From contig NZ_QYBB01000001.1 in assembly GCF_004137685.1 (NCBI RefSeq), positions 1-64,000 on the forward strand: DNA of 64,000 bases, given 5' to 3'. Below, one piece after another: positions 17,482-31,238 of the stretch. Source of the stretch: Lichenibacterium minor. Its GTDB lineage: Bacteria; Pseudomonadota; Alphaproteobacteria; Rhizobiales; Beijerinckiaceae. The notes under the pieces were generated by a model, which was not told where the DNA came from, did not search any database, and worked only from the letters and a program-made list of their open reading frames with translations. How positions within the stretch are numbered: position 1 is the stretch's first letter; the number at the start of each line of letters is the position of its first letter. A program made the translations under genes and the position numbers.

Positions 17482-18471
17482 TCAACGGTCGGCGGCGACG
17501 AGGCCCAGCCAGTTGCGGTAGAACTGCGTCGCGGACGCCTGCCACAGGTTCAGCATGGGCAGGCGACAGGCCCAGTCGCGCGGAAACGCGTCCCAGGAGG
17601 CCAGCGAGCGCTCCTTCCGGGCCCGCGCCTCGAAGTCGGCGACCGCCCCTTCGGTGCGCGCGTCGAAATAGCCGGACGGCAGCGCCGGGAGATCGTCCCC
17701 GTGGCCCGCCAGGAAGCGATGGGCATCGCGGCGGTATTCCCGGAACAGCGTGTCGGCATCGTATTCGGGGTGGCCCTGCAGGAACACGAAGAGGCTGGCC
17801 CACTGCTTGGTGAAGCAGTCGATCCCCGCTTCCATCGAGCGCGACGCGATCCGGTAGCCATGCGAGCGGAGGTCGCCTTCGGCGAGGTCGTTCCAGCGGG
17901 AATGCGGCACGCGCAGGCCGGAGGGCGCCCCCGCGAACAGCCCGCCATCCGCCACGGGAACGCATTCGAACAGGCCGAAGCGCTTCCGGGGCAGCTTCCG
18001 CCGCGCGATCCCGTCGAGGTGGAGCACCGCGGCATGGGCGGCGAGGCAGGACCAGATGGTCGAAACGGTATTGTGCTCGGCCCAATCGACGACGCGCGTC
18101 AGCGCATCCCAGTAGGGCTCGTCGGCCAGGGACGGGGCGAGGGGCTCGGCCCCGGTGACGATGAGGGCGTCGAGCCTCGCCCGCTCCAGCGCGTCCGAGC
18201 CGCGGTAGCGGCCCGCCATGGCGCTCCGGGCCGCGTCCCCGCGCGGCAGCTCGCCGAGGGAGAACAGGTGGAGGTGCACGTCGAGCGGACCCGAAGCGGC
18301 GGCGAGCAGGCGGGCGAACTGGCGCTCCGTCGCCTTCAGCGCCACATCGGGCATGTTGTTGACGAGGCCGATGTCGAGCCGGCCCGGGCGCCGGCCGGGG
18401 ATCGACCCGGGCGGCTCGACCCCTTCGATCGTGCCGAGGCAGGCATCGACACCCTGGACCATCAGCGGCAT
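17482..18471 (-). CDS. metA: Homoserine O-acyltransferase, MetA family
   Basis: A 329-residue class-I-glutamine-amidotransferase-fold enzyme that acylates homoserine, the first committed step of methionine synthesis. Family motifs are LVNNMPDVALKATERQFARLL, LIVTGAEP, the catalytic Cys in STIWSCLAAHAA, and the catalytic His-Glu pair in LQGHPEYD. Whether succinyl- or acetyl-CoA is used cannot be settled by eye; the neighbouring sulfhydrylase suggests direct sulfhydrylation of the acyl-homoserine. The ATG at 18471 (MPLMVQGVD) is preferred over upstream in-frame starts. It follows the sulfhydrylase gene by 34 bp on the same strand. Confidence 0.9.
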   Translation of the reverse strand: MPLMVQGVDACLGTIEGVEPPGSIPGRRPGRLDIGLVNNMPDVALKATERQFARLLAAASGPLDVHLHLFSLGELPRGDAARSAMAGRYRGSDALERARLDALIVTGAEPLAPSLADEPYWDALTRVVDWAEHNTVSTIWSCLAAHAAVLHLDGIARRKLPRKRFGLFECVPVADGGLFAGAPSGLRVPHSRWNDLAEGDLRSHGYRIASRSMEAGIDCFTKQWASLFVFLQGHPEYDADTLFREYRRDAHRFLAGHGDDLPALPSGYFDARTEGAVADFEARARKERSLASWDAFPRDWACRLPMLNLWQASATQFYRNWLGLVAADR

Positions 18472-18505
18472 GGGCGCCCTCCCCCCGACACGCGCGACGC
18501 GGCGC

Positions 18506-19810
18506 TCATTCCGCCGCCAGCGGCCGTTCACCGCGGCGCGCCGCGGCGGCCAGGGCCTGATCGAGGTCGGCCAGGATGTCGTCGATGTGCTCGATGCCGA
18601 CGCTGAGCCGGATCGTTTCCGGACGCACGCCGGCGCCGACCTGTTGCGCCGGCGACATCTGGCGATGCGTCGTCGAGGCGGGGTGGCAGGCGAGGGACTT
18701 CACGTCGCCGATGTTGACGAGGCGCTTCACCAGCTTCAGCGCGTCGTAGAACGCCTGCCCGCCGGCATACCCGCCAGTGGCGCCGAAGGTCAGCAGCGAC
18801 GGCGGCCGGCCGCCGAGGTAGCGCTGCGCCAGGGCGTGGTAGGGCGAGGACGGGAAGCCGGCGTAGTTGACCCAGGCGACGCGCGGGTCGGCGGCGAGGA
18901 AATCGGCCACCCGGCGGGCGTTGGCGACGTGGCGCTCGACGCGCAGCGCCACCGTCTCGATGCCCTGGATCAGCAGGAAGGCGCTCATCGCGGGCAGCAC
19001 CGCGCCCGTCGTGCGCTGGTAAACGCTGCGCAGCCGGGCCGCGAAGGCGGTGCGCCCGAAGCGCTCCGCGTAGACCATGCCGTGGTACGAGGCGTCGGGT
19101 TCGCAGAACATGGGGAAGCGCGCGGCGTTGGCGGCCCAGTCGAACGTGCCTCCGTCCACCACGGCGCCGCCCAGCGTCGTGCCGTGGCCGCCCATGAACT
19201 TGGTGAGCGATTCCACCACGATGTCGGCGCCATGCTCGATCGGCCGCACCAGGATGGGGGTCGCGACCGTGTTGTCGACGACGAGCGGCACGCCGTGCCG
19301 GTGGGCCACCTCGGCCAGCGCGGCGAGGTCGGGGATGTTGCCGGCCGGGTTGCCGACGCTTTCGCAGAACACCGCCCGGGTGTCGGCGTCGATCATGCGC
19401 TCGACGTCGTCCGCGGAATCCGATGCGGCGAAGCGGCCCGTGATGCCCATGCGGGGCAACGTATGGGCGAGCAGCGTGTGGGTGGTGCCGTAGAGCTGCG
19501 GCACGGTGACGATGTTGCCGCCGCGGTCGGCGAGGTTCGCCAACGCGTAATAGGTGGCGGCCTGGCCCGTCGACACCGCGACCGCCGCGGCGCCGCCTTC
19601 CAGCGCGGCGACGCGCTCCTCCAGCACCGCCACGGTGGGGTTGGCGATGCGGCTGTAGCGGTAGCCCTCCTCCTCCAGGTTGAACAGCGCCGCGCCGTGG
19701 TCCGCGCTGTCGAAGGCGAAGGCGACGGACTGGTAGATCGGCACCGCGACCGCGTGGGTCGCCGGGTCGTCGGCGAAGCCGGCGTGAAGCGCGATCGTCT
19801 CGTTCCGCAT
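18506..19810 (-). CDS. metY: O-acetylhomoserine aminocarboxypropyltransferase (sulfhydrylase)
   Basis: A 434-residue PLP enzyme of the Cys/Met-metabolism family that condenses acyl-homoserine with sulfide to give homocysteine. The N-terminus MRNETIALHAGFADDPATHAVAV and YRYSRIANPTVAVLEERVAALEGG are typical of MetY. The PLP-lysine lies in VESLTKFMGGHGT. Its length of about 430 fits MetY better than MetZ or MetB, which are nearer 390-400. It is followed 34 bp later by metA, forming a two-gene methionine operon. I looked for a SAM-II-type riboswitch in the upstream region and saw none. Confidence 0.92.
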   Translation of the reverse strand: MRNETIALHAGFADDPATHAVAVPIYQSVAFAFDSADHGAALFNLEEEGYRYSRIANPTVAVLEERVAALEGGAAAVAVSTGQAATYYALANLADRGGNIVTVPQLYGTTHTLLAHTLPRMGITGRFAASDSADDVERMIDADTRAVFCESVGNPAGNIPDLAALAEVAHRHGVPLVVDNTVATPILVRPIEHGADIVVESLTKFMGGHGTTLGGAVVDGGTFDWAANAARFPMFCEPDASYHGMVYAERFGRTAFAARLRSVYQRTTGAVLPAMSAFLLIQGIETVALRVERHVANARRVADFLAADPRVAWVNYAGFPSSPYHALAQRYLGGRPPSLLTFGATGGYAGGQAFYDALKLVKRLVNIGDVKSLACHPASTTHRQMSPAQQVGAGVRPETIRLSVGIEHIDDILADLDQALAAAARRGERPLAAE

Positions 19811-20088
19811 GGCTGAGGTCCCCGTCCCGTTTCGACGCGCGCCGCGCTCGCGCGCGCCGCGCCCTAACCCATTCCGGCACGATCCTGGGCGATCGCGATG
19901 AAAGGCGCGTCAACACCGGCCGCCCCTGCAACGGTCGCGCCGAAAGACCGACCCTATACTTTACAGTTCGGCAACGTCGGAGCGCGATAACCATGACGGC
20001 ATCGCGGCGCCGCGGTTTTCATCCAAAATCAGGGCCCTCGGCCGAGACTGGAGGCGCGGCATCGGCCGCCCGCCCGGAGCCGCGCCCC

Positions 20089-21864
20089 ATGATCCCGTCC
20101 CCCGCCGCCCGCCCTTCCGCCACCAAGCGCTGGCTGCGGGCGCTGGAACTGACCGCCGGCCTCGACGGTCCCGAGGCTCCCACCTTCCCCGATCTCCTCG
20201 ACGCGATGGCGCTGAGCCGGGGCGACAGCCCGGCGCTGCTGTCCGACGCGGAAACGCTGACCTACGCGGAACTGGCGGCACGCTCGAACCGCTACGGCCG
20301 CTGGGCGCTGTCGCTCGGCCTCGCGCCCGGCAGCACGATCGGCCTGATGATGCCGAACCGCCCCGACTACCTCGCGGCCTGGATCGGCATCGCCCGGGCC
20401 GGGCTCGCGACGGCGCTGCTCAACACGAGCCTCGTCGGCGCGTCGCTCGCCCATTGCGTCGCGGTGGCGCGGCCCGAGCACGTGGTGGTGGCGGCGTCGC
20501 TGGCGGAACGGTTCGCCGGCGCCCTGCCCCACCTCGACGCCGCGCCCCGCGCCTGGGTCCGCGACGACCCGGCCTTCGACGGCGTGCTCGCCGCGCTGTC
20601 GGGCGAGCCGCTCGGGCCGGGCGAGCGCGTCGCCCTGCGCCCGTCCCACCGGGCGCTGCTGATCTACACGTCGGGCACGACCGGCCTGCCCAAGGCGGCC
20701 GTGGTCAGCCACCGGAGGATCGTGACGTGGAGCCGCTGGTTCGCCGGCCTCGCCGCCCTCGGGCCGGACGACCGCATGTACGATTGCCTGCCCCTGTTCC
20801 ACAGCGTGGGCGGCGTCGTGGCGCCGGGCTGCGTCCTGGCGGCAGGAGGATCGGTGGTGATCGCCGAGCGCTTCTCCGCGTCCCGGTTCTGGACCGACGT
20901 GGCACGCTGGGACTGCACGCTGTTCCAATACATCGGGGAACTGTGCCGCTACCTGCTGGCGGCGGCGCCCGCCGGCTCCGCGCCGCCCCCCCACCGCCTG
21001 CGCCTGGGCCTCGGCAACGGGCTGAGGCCCGACGTCTGGGAGGACTTCCGGGACCGGTTCGCCGTGCCGGAGATCATGGAGTTCTACGCCGCCACCGAGG
21101 GCAGCTTCTCGCTGGTCAACGTCGAGGGCAGGCCCGGCTCGATCGGCCGCGTGCCGCCGTTCCTGGCGCACCGCTTCCCCGCCGCCATCCTGCGCTTCGA
21201 CGTCGAGGCCGGTCTGCCCTCGCGGGGGGCGGACGGGTTCTGCATCCGGGCCGCGCCGGACGAGGCCGGCGAAGCGGTCGGGCTCATCGGCGACGCCGAG
21301 GGGGCGGGCCGCTTCGAGGGCTACACGGACCGGGCCGACAGCGACGCCAAGGTGCTGCGCGACGTGTTCGCGCCCGGCGACCGCTGGTTCCGCACCGGCG
21401 ACCTGATGCGGCGCGACGCGGCGGGGTTCTTCTTCTTCGTCGACCGGATCGGCGACACCTTCCGGTGGTGCGGCGAGAACGTCGCCACCACCGAGGTGGC
21501 CGAAGCGCTGACGGGTGCGCCCGGCGTGGTCGAGGCCACGGTCTACGGCGTGGCGGTGCCCCACCGGGACGGGCGCGCCGGCATGGCGGCGCTGGTGACC
21601 GGCGAGGGGTTCTCGCTGGCGGCGCTGCGGCTCCACCTCGCGTCGCGCTTGCCCGCCTATGCGCGGCCGGTGTTCCTGCGGCTGCAGCCCGCCATCGACA
21701 GCACCGACACGTTCAAGCACCGCAAGGCGCCGCTGGTCCGCGACGGCTTCGACCCCGCCGCCGTGCCGGACCCGCTCTACGTCGACGACCGCTCCGCCGG
21801 GGCCTACGTGCCGGTCGACGCGGCGCTGCACGCGCGCATCGCGGACGGCACCTTCCGGGCCTGA
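20089..21864 (+). CDS. Long-chain acyl-CoA synthetase, FATP/FadD6-like
   Basis: An adenylate-forming enzyme of 591 residues that activates a carboxylic acid, probably a fatty acid, to its CoA thioester. The AMP-binding P-loop is IYTSGTTGLPKAAVVSHRR, the Y-x-A-T-E motif is EFYAATEGSFSLVN, and the hinge is DRIGDTFRWCGENVATTEV. The last motif and overall length resemble the fatty-acid-transport/very-long-chain (FATP) branch. The ATG at 20089 is chosen because the preceding open codons are Arg/Gly-rich and unlike coding sequence. It is divergent from the met operon and convergent with an MFS gene. Confidence 0.88.
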   Translation: MIPSPAARPSATKRWLRALELTAGLDGPEAPTFPDLLDAMALSRGDSPALLSDAETLTYAELAARSNRYGRWALSLGLAPGSTIGLMMPNRPDYLAAWIGIARAGLATALLNTSLVGASLAHCVAVARPEHVVVAASLAERFAGALPHLDAAPRAWVRDDPAFDGVLAALSGEPLGPGERVALRPSHRALLIYTSGTTGLPKAAVVSHRRIVTWSRWFAGLAALGPDDRMYDCLPLFHSVGGVVAPGCVLAAGGSVVIAERFSASRFWTDVARWDCTLFQYIGELCRYLLAAAPAGSAPPPHRLRLGLGNGLRPDVWEDFRDRFAVPEIMEFYAATEGSFSLVNVEGRPGSIGRVPPFLAHRFPAAILRFDVEAGLPSRGADGFCIRAAPDEAGEAVGLIGDAEGAGRFEGYTDRADSDAKVLRDVFAPGDRWFRTGDLMRRDAAGFFFFVDRIGDTFRWCGENVATTEVAEALTGAPGVVEATVYGVAVPHRDGRAGMAALVTGEGFSLAALRLHLASRLPAYARPVFLRLQPAIDSTDTFKHRKAPLVRDGFDPAAVPDPLYVDDRSAGAYVPVDAALHARIADGTFRA

Positions 21865-21895
21865 CGCGAGGCCACCTCCCGCGGATCGCGGCGGT

Positions 21896-23212
21896 TCAGG
21901 CCCGGCCCTGCGCCCGCACGCGACGGTGCAGGGCGCCCGCCAGCGCCGCCGCGCCGGCGAAGAGCGCCGCGACGAAGCCCGCCACGCCCGGCCAGCCGCC
22001 GGCCGACCAGAAGACGCCCCCCACCGTGCCGAGCACGCTCGACCCCGCATAGTAGCTGAGCAGGTAGAGCGATGCCGCCTGGGCCTTGTCGCCGCCCGCG
22101 AACACCCCGACGGTGCCGCTCGCCACGCCGTGGCCGGCGAAGAAGCCCACCGTCACCAGGGCGATGCCGAACACCACCGCGGCCAGGGGGGCGAACACGG
22201 TCGCGGCGGCGCCCACCAGCGCGACCCCGAGCCCCAGCGCCATCACGGGCGCGCGGCCGATGCGGTCGGCCAGCGTGCCCGCCAGGGTCGAGGACAATGT
22301 GCCGAGCAGGTAGAGGGTGAAGATCAGGCCCTCCTGGGCCTGGTCGAGCGAATAGGGCGGCGCTTCCAACCGGTAGCCCGCGTAATTGTACACCGCCACG
22401 AAGCCCCCCATCGCCAGGAACGCGAAGGCGTAGACGAGCAGGAGCCGCCGGTCCGCCACCGCCGCCCGGAAGGCGCGCGCCTGCGTGCGGAGGTCGACGG
22501 CGCGGGGGCGGAAGTGGCGCGACGGCGGCAGGAGGAGGACGAAGCCCAGCGCGTCGACGAGCCCGAGCACGCCGATGGTCGCCACCGCGGCACGCCAGCC
22601 CGCGTGTTCGGCGACGAGGCCGGTGATCACCCGCCCCCCCATGCCGCCCACCGCGGTGGCGCCGACGTAGATCCCCATGGCGAGGCCGAGGCCGCCGGCC
22701 TCGGTTTCCTCGGCCAGATAGGTCATGGCGACCGCCGGCACGCCCCCGAGCGCCACGCCTTCGAGCGCGCGGGCGGCGAGGAACAGGGGCCAGGAAGGTG
22801 CGAAGGCCGCCACGGCGTTCAGCCCCGAAGCCAGCAGCAGCGACAGCAGCATCACGGACCGGCGCCCCTTGCGATCCGACAGGGTGGCGGCACCCACGAT
22901 CGACAGGGCCAGGAAGGTGGTCACGACCGAGATCGACAGCGACGCCGCCGCGGCGTCGACCGCGAAGGCGCGCGACAGCGTCGGCAGCAGCGGCTGCGGG
23001 CAGTAGAGCAGCGAGAAGGTGGCGAAGCCGGCGAGGAACAGCGCGAGGCTCGCCCTGACGTAGCGGGCGGAGCCCACCCGGTTCCGCGGCAGGTCGGGCG
23101 CCGCGGGCGCGGCGGGGCCTCCGGCCAGGCCCGCCGCGTCGGGCAGCGAGCCGGCATCGAGGCTCGGCGCCGCGACGTCCGCGGCGGTGTCGGCGTCATA
23201 CGGGCGCAGCAC
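21896..23212 (-). CDS. MFS transporter, YnfM-like
   Basis: A 438-residue major facilitator with about 12 transmembrane helices. It begins with a roughly 50-residue Ala/Pro-rich cytoplasmic tail, then ASLALFLAGFATFSLLYCPQPLLPTLS. The loop-2 motif LSDRKGRRSVML is present. The LLYCPQPLLP start and domain pattern are seen in the YnfM/AraJ-like group, often annotated as drug or sugar efflux; the substrate is unknown. The GTG start at 23212 has CGGAG five bases upstream. It is divergent from the RNA ligase-like gene. Confidence 0.85.
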   Translation of the reverse strand: MLRPYDADTAADVAAPSLDAGSLPDAAGLAGGPAAPAAPDLPRNRVGSARYVRASLALFLAGFATFSLLYCPQPLLPTLSRAFAVDAAAASLSISVVTTFLALSIVGAATLSDRKGRRSVMLLSLLLASGLNAVAAFAPSWPLFLAARALEGVALGGVPAVAMTYLAEETEAGGLGLAMGIYVGATAVGGMGGRVITGLVAEHAGWRAAVATIGVLGLVDALGFVLLLPPSRHFRPRAVDLRTQARAFRAAVADRRLLLVYAFAFLAMGGFVAVYNYAGYRLEAPPYSLDQAQEGLIFTLYLLGTLSSTLAGTLADRIGRAPVMALGLGVALVGAAATVFAPLAAVVFGIALVTVGFFAGHGVASGTVGVFAGGDKAQAASLYLLSYYAGSSVLGTVGGVFWSAGGWPGVAGFVAALFAGAAALAGALHRRVRAQGRA

Positions 23213-23294
23213 GGGGGTTCTCCGGTTCGGCGGGCGTCGCTTCGGCCCTATGTGGGAGCGGAGCCGGCCGTTCGGCGATCAGGAGAGACCGCCG

Positions 23295-23840
23295 ATGACC
23301 CACCATAGCCCGTCGACCGCGCCCGAGCCCGATCCCCTGATCATGACGGCCCTGTTCGATCCGCACAGCTTCGACACGCTCGACGGGCTGCGGCGGCGCT
23401 ATTTCCCGGCGGCGCAGAACCGCGTGCCCGCCCACGCCACCCTGTTCCACCACCTGCCCGGCGCCGACCTGCGCGCCGTGGTGGAGCGGATGCGGACCGA
23501 TTGCGCGGCCTCGGCGCCCCTGCCCTTCACCATGGCGAGGACGCGCTTCCTCGGCCGCGGCGTGGCCTTCGAGATCGAGTGCCCGGGGCTGGTGACGCTC
23601 CGCGCCGGCTTCGCGGCGGCCTGGAAGGACAGACTCACGGCGCAGGACCGGCAGGGCTACAAGCCGCACGCCACCATCCAGAACAAGGTGTCGTCGGACG
23701 AGGCGCGCGACGCCCGTGGGCGGCTCGACGCGCTGCTGCCGATCTCCGGCACGGTCGTCGGCCTGGCGCTGTGGCACTACCGCGGCGGCCCCTGGGAGGA
23801 GGCCGGGCGCTTCGCCTTCGGGGACGGTGCCGGCTCCTGA
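23295..23840 (+). CDS. 2'-5' RNA ligase / 2H phosphoesterase family protein
   Basis: A 181-residue protein of the 2H superfamily, which ligates or hydrolyses 2',3'-cyclic or 2'-5'-linked RNA ends. Both catalytic HxT motifs are visible: VPAHATLFHHL near residue 42 and YKPHATIQNKV near residue 126. The start at 23295 has AGGAGAG at 23281-23287; earlier in-frame starts lack one. The actual substrate in vivo is unknown for this bacterial family. It is convergent with a RidA-family gene 10 bp downstream. Confidence 0.87.
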   Translation: MTHHSPSTAPEPDPLIMTALFDPHSFDTLDGLRRRYFPAAQNRVPAHATLFHHLPGADLRAVVERMRTDCAASAPLPFTMARTRFLGRGVAFEIECPGLVTLRAGFAAAWKDRLTAQDRQGYKPHATIQNKVSSDEARDARGRLDALLPISGTVVGLALWHYRGGPWEEAGRFAFGDGAGS

Positions 23841-23849
23841 CCGCCCGCG

Positions 23850-24194
23850 TCAGAGCATCGCCACGACGGTCATCTCGACGCGGAGGTCGGGGTCGGCGAG
23901 GCGGGCCTCGATGCAGGCGCGGGCGGGCGGGTTCGCGCGGTCGACCCAGGCGTCGTAGACGGTGTTCATGGCTGCGAAATCGGCGATGTTGGACAGGAAC
24001 ACGTTGACGGCGACGATCTTCGCCTTCTCCGACCCGGCCTCGGCGAGGAGCGCGTCGACCTTGGCCAGGACCTCGCGGGTCTGGGCCTCGATCGAACCGC
24101 GGCCGTCGTCGGCCACCTGCCCGGCGAGGTAGAGCGTGCCCCCGGCCGCCACCGCCTGCGACATGCGGGGGCCGGTCTTGTAGCGCTTGATCAT
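23850..24194 (-). CDS. RidA/YjgF-family reactive-intermediate deaminase
   Basis: A 114-residue trimeric RidA-fold protein. Family members hydrolyse reactive enamine/imine intermediates of PLP enzymes. Visible features are GGTLYLAGQVADDGRGSIEAQTREVLAKVDALLAEAG and the C-terminal active-site region NPPARACIEARLADPDLRVEMTVVA, with the conserved Arg that binds the carboxylate and a Cys/Glu pair. Length and order are typical. It stands alone on the minus strand between deoB (downstream) and the RNA ligase-like gene. Confidence 0.92.
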   Translation of the reverse strand: MIKRYKTGPRMSQAVAAGGTLYLAGQVADDGRGSIEAQTREVLAKVDALLAEAGSEKAKIVAVNVFLSNIADFAAMNTVYDAWVDRANPPARACIEARLADPDLRVEMTVVAML

Positions 24195-24300
24195 GGTGTG
24201 GGATCTCGGCGGCGGCGCGCGGGAAGCGCGGCATGCCGGCCTTCCTGGCCAATGGCGGACGGCGATGCAAGGGCGGCGACGGGCGCGACCGTCCCCGCCC

Positions 24301-25514
24301 TCAGGGCCACGCCCGGCCGCTGGCCGTCGGGGCGAGCCCGAGATGCCGCGTGATCGTGGCGCCGACGTCGGCGAAGCCCCGCCGGCCCAACGGCCCGCAT
24401 CCGGCGCCGGGACCGAAGGCCAGGAGGGGCACGCATTCGCGCGTGTGGTCCGTGCCGCGGAACGTCGGGTCGTTGCCGTGGTCGGCGGTGATCACGAGGA
24501 GGTCGCCGTCGCGCAACGCCGCGAGAAGCTCCGGCAACCGCCGGTCGAAGCGCTCCAGGCAGGCCGCGTAGCCGGCGACGTCCCGCCGATGGCCGTGCTC
24601 CGAATCGAAGTCGACGAGGTTGGCGAAGGCGAAGCCGCCGTCTGGGAGGCTTGGCAGGGCGCCGAGCAGGTGGTCGAGGTTGGCGTCGTTGCCGTCGCCG
24701 TGCAGTTCCAGCCCGGTGTTGCGGTGGGCGAAGATGTCGGCCACCTTGCCGACGGTGACGACCGCGCGGCCCGCCTCGGCGCAGCGGTCGAGCACCGTGC
24801 CCGGCGGCGGCGGCATGGCGTAGTCCCTGCGGTTCCCGGTGCGGCGGAACGAGGCCGCGTCCGACCCCGTGAAGGGTCGCGCGATCACCCGGCCGATGCG
24901 CAGCGGGTCGCACAGCCGCCGCGCGGTGCGGCACAGCGCGTAAAGCCGGTCGAGCCCGAAGGCGTCCTCGTGGGCGGCGACCTGCAGCACGGAATCGACG
25001 GAAGTGTACAGGATCGGCAGGCCGGTCCTGAGCGACTCCTCGCCGAGGTCGTCGATGATCAGCGTGCCGGACGCGTGGCGGTCGCCCAGGATGCCGGACA
25101 GGCCGGCTTCCGCGCGGATCGCGGCGACGAGGTCGGGGGGAAGGCAGGGGTCGGTGGCGGGGAAATAGCCCCACCGCCCCTGCATCGGCGCCCCCGCCAG
25201 CTCCCAATGGCCCGACGGCGTGTCCTTGCCGGCCGACACCTCGATGCCGAAGCCCCAGGCGGCGCCCGGCCCGGCGGCTTCGGCGAGGCCCGGCGGCACG
25301 CCGCCCGCCACCAGCGCCGCGGCGGCGCCGAGGCCGAGGCCGTCCAGGTTCGGCAGGCGCAGCGGGCCGGCCCTGAGGCCCGGGCGGTCGGCGCGCCCCT
25401 CCGCGCAGGCTCGGGCGATGTGGCCGAGCGTGTCGGCGCCGGCGTCGCCGTAGGCGCCGGCATCGGGCGCGCCGCCGATGCCCACCGAGTCGAGGACGAG
25501 CAGGACCGCGCGGG

Positions 25515-25518
<4 letters not shown>
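24301..25518 (-). CDS. deoB: Phosphopentomutase
   Basis: A 405-residue alkaline-phosphatase-superfamily enzyme interconverting ribose/deoxyribose 1- and 5-phosphates in nucleoside salvage. Metal-binding motifs [15 protein letters not shown], the catalytic Thr region ADTLGHIA with [10 protein letters not shown], and [20 protein letters not shown] are all present. Length matches E. coli DeoB (407). The GTG start at 25518 overlaps the stop of the upstream ABC ATPase gene by four bases (GTGA). That coupling hints that the ATPase serves nucleoside or related uptake, but this is inference. Other deo genes are absent from the window. Confidence 0.95.
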
Positions 25519-27218
<1,700 letters not shown>

Positions 27219-27289
27219 CTCCGGCGGCTGGCCGGCGCGGCGCGGGCGAACTATCTCAGCGGCGAGACCCGCCCCCATCCGGAACGACC

Positions 27290-27808
27290 ATGACCGACGC
27301 CACCGCCGCCCGCCCCGCCCTGGACGAGGACACGATCGCCTTCGCCGGCAAGGTGTTCCAGCTCGCCCGCCTCGGGCACGCGCCGGAGCTCAACGAGCTG
27401 CTGGCCGCGGGCCTGCCCGCCAACCTGACCAACGACAAGGGCGACACGCTGCTGATGCTGGCCGCGTATCACGGCCACGTCGACACGGTGCGGGCGCTGA
27501 TGGCGCGCGGCGCCGACGCGACCCGCGCCAACGACCGCGGGCAGGTCCCGCTCACGGCCGCGGCCTTCAAGGGGTACGGCGCCGTGATGGCGGCGATGCT
27601 CGATGCCGGCACCGCGGTCGACGGCTGCGGGCCGGACGGCAAGACGGCCCTGATGATGGCGGCCATGTTCGACCGGACCGAGATGCTCGACCTGCTGATG
27701 GCCCGGGGGGCCGACGCGGACGCCCGCGACGCCGCCGGCCTCACCGCCCAGGACCTCGCCGACCGCATGGGGGCGACCCAGACGGCGGCGAAGCTGCGGC
27801 AGCGCTGA
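27290..27808 (+). CDS. Ankyrin-repeat protein
   Basis: A 172-residue soluble protein with about four ankyrin repeats: NDKGDTLLMLAAYHGHVDTVRALMARGADAT, NDRGQVPLTAAAFKGYGAVMAAMLDAG, GPDGKTALMMAAMFDRTEMLDLLMARGADAD and DAAGLTAQDLADRMG, shown here by their cores. No signal peptide or membrane segment is seen. Such proteins mediate protein-protein contacts; the partner is unknown. Short ankyrin proteins are common in Rhizobiales genomes. It is divergent from the ABC ATPase gene. Confidence 0.88.
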   Translation: MTDATAARPALDEDTIAFAGKVFQLARLGHAPELNELLAAGLPANLTNDKGDTLLMLAAYHGHVDTVRALMARGADATRANDRGQVPLTAAAFKGYGAVMAAMLDAGTAVDGCGPDGKTALMMAAMFDRTEMLDLLMARGADADARDAAGLTAQDLADRMGATQTAAKLRQR

Positions 27809-27896
27809 AGCGTCGCACCGGCGCGGATACGATCCCGCGCTCGCGCGTTTGCGCCTTCGAGGCCGCGGAGCGCGGCGGACCAGGAGGCGCGACGCC

Positions 27897-28190
27897 ATGG
27901 AACCGATGAAGCCGATGGAACCCATGAAGCCCATGGAGCCCATGGACGGCGGCGACGCCTGGTGGCCCAAGGACCTCGGCAGCCCCTCGTCGAGCGGCGC
28001 CCAGAACGGCATGCGCTATGCCTTCTTCCCCGACAAGCAACGCCTCGTCGTCGAGACGGACGGGAAGACCAAGACCTACGACACCGGCGACCACGCCATC
28101 AGCGGCGTGCAGCAGGCCAACGGCGGATCGGCGACCTTCAGCGACGCCGGCGGCACCGTCGACCTGAAGGACCTGAAGACCGTCGACTAA
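27897..28190 (+). CDS. Small protein with N-terminal MEPMKP repeats
   Basis: A 97-residue protein opening with a tandem MEPMKP repeat over residues 1-16, then WWPKDLGSPSSSGAQNGMRY, AFFPDKQRLVVETDGKTKTY and DTGDHAISGVQQ, ending in DLKTVD. It lacks signal peptide and membrane segments. Proteins with this Met/Pro-repeat start and a FFPDK...YDTGDH core are widespread hypothetical proteins in alphaproteobacteria as I recall them; no function is established to my knowledge. CAGGAGG lies 8 bp upstream of the ATG. The Met-rich start could bind metal, which is speculation. Confidence 0.85.
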   Translation: MEPMKPMEPMKPMEPMDGGDAWWPKDLGSPSSSGAQNGMRYAFFPDKQRLVVETDGKTKTYDTGDHAISGVQQANGGSATFSDAGGTVDLKDLKTVD

Positions 28191-28195
28191 CGGCG

Positions 28196-28222
28196 GCGAC
28201 CGCCCGGGAACCGGGCGGTCGC
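28196..28222. terminator. Perfect hairpin between convergent genes
   Basis: GCGACCGCCCGG at 28196-28207 pairs perfectly with CCGGGCGGTCGC at 28211-28222 around a GAA loop. It lies 6 bp after the stop of the MEPM-repeat gene and 50 bp before the clpB stop, so it may serve both convergent genes. There is no T-run, so rho-independent action is probable rather than certain. Confidence 0.55.
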
Positions 28223-28271
28223 GCTACGGGCCCGTGGGACGCCGGCCCCCTCCGCAGGCGGAACGCGGGCG

Positions 28272-30911
<2,640 letters not shown>

Positions 30912-31238
30912 GGCTGATGTCTCCATGGCGGTCCGGCCCCGAAGCGGCGCGGATCGTCCGATAAAGCCCGGCCCCGTTGCGGCGGCCGGCTCCACCCGAT
31001 GTGGGGGTGTGCGGACGGCGTCGCCAGGGCCCGACAACACCCGATCGGCAAAAAAGACACACTCCCCGGCGACGTCGCGACGCGACCTCGGCGGGTCCGG
31101 CGCCAGCGCCGGCGTGGAAGGCTCCGCCGGAAGCCGGCAGTGCGCCGGAACGGATGTGGCGATGGGGCCGCACACGCGCTTTCCAACCCAAGATAGGTGC
31201 GCTAGCTTTCCCCCAACATCATTTGGGAAGGGAACGCC
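30912..31238. other. Intergenic region between clpB and an exported-protein gene
   Basis: 327 bp between divergent genes, expected to hold the clpB promoter. It contains an A6 run (31050-31055), a GGCGCCAGCGCCGGCG dyad near 31099, and a GGGAAGGGA ribosome site for the downstream TTG start. I see no convincing protein gene or RNA gene in it. Confidence 0.5.

Noticed and set aside
16652..18085. Long Val/Ala-rich open frame opposite the Gly/Tyr repeat gene
   Set aside because: It is the antisense reading of GGC/TAC repeats and of the metA frame, with no ribosome-binding site; the plus-strand gene has one and is followed by a terminator.
19811..20088. Possible SAM-II-type riboswitch upstream of metY
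   Set aside because: Alphaproteobacterial met genes often have one, but I could not find its conserved pseudoknot sequence blocks on the minus strand here.
30912..31120. Heat-shock sigma-32 promoter for clpB
   Set aside because: No CTTGAA-like -35 with a correctly spaced -10 could be recognised.
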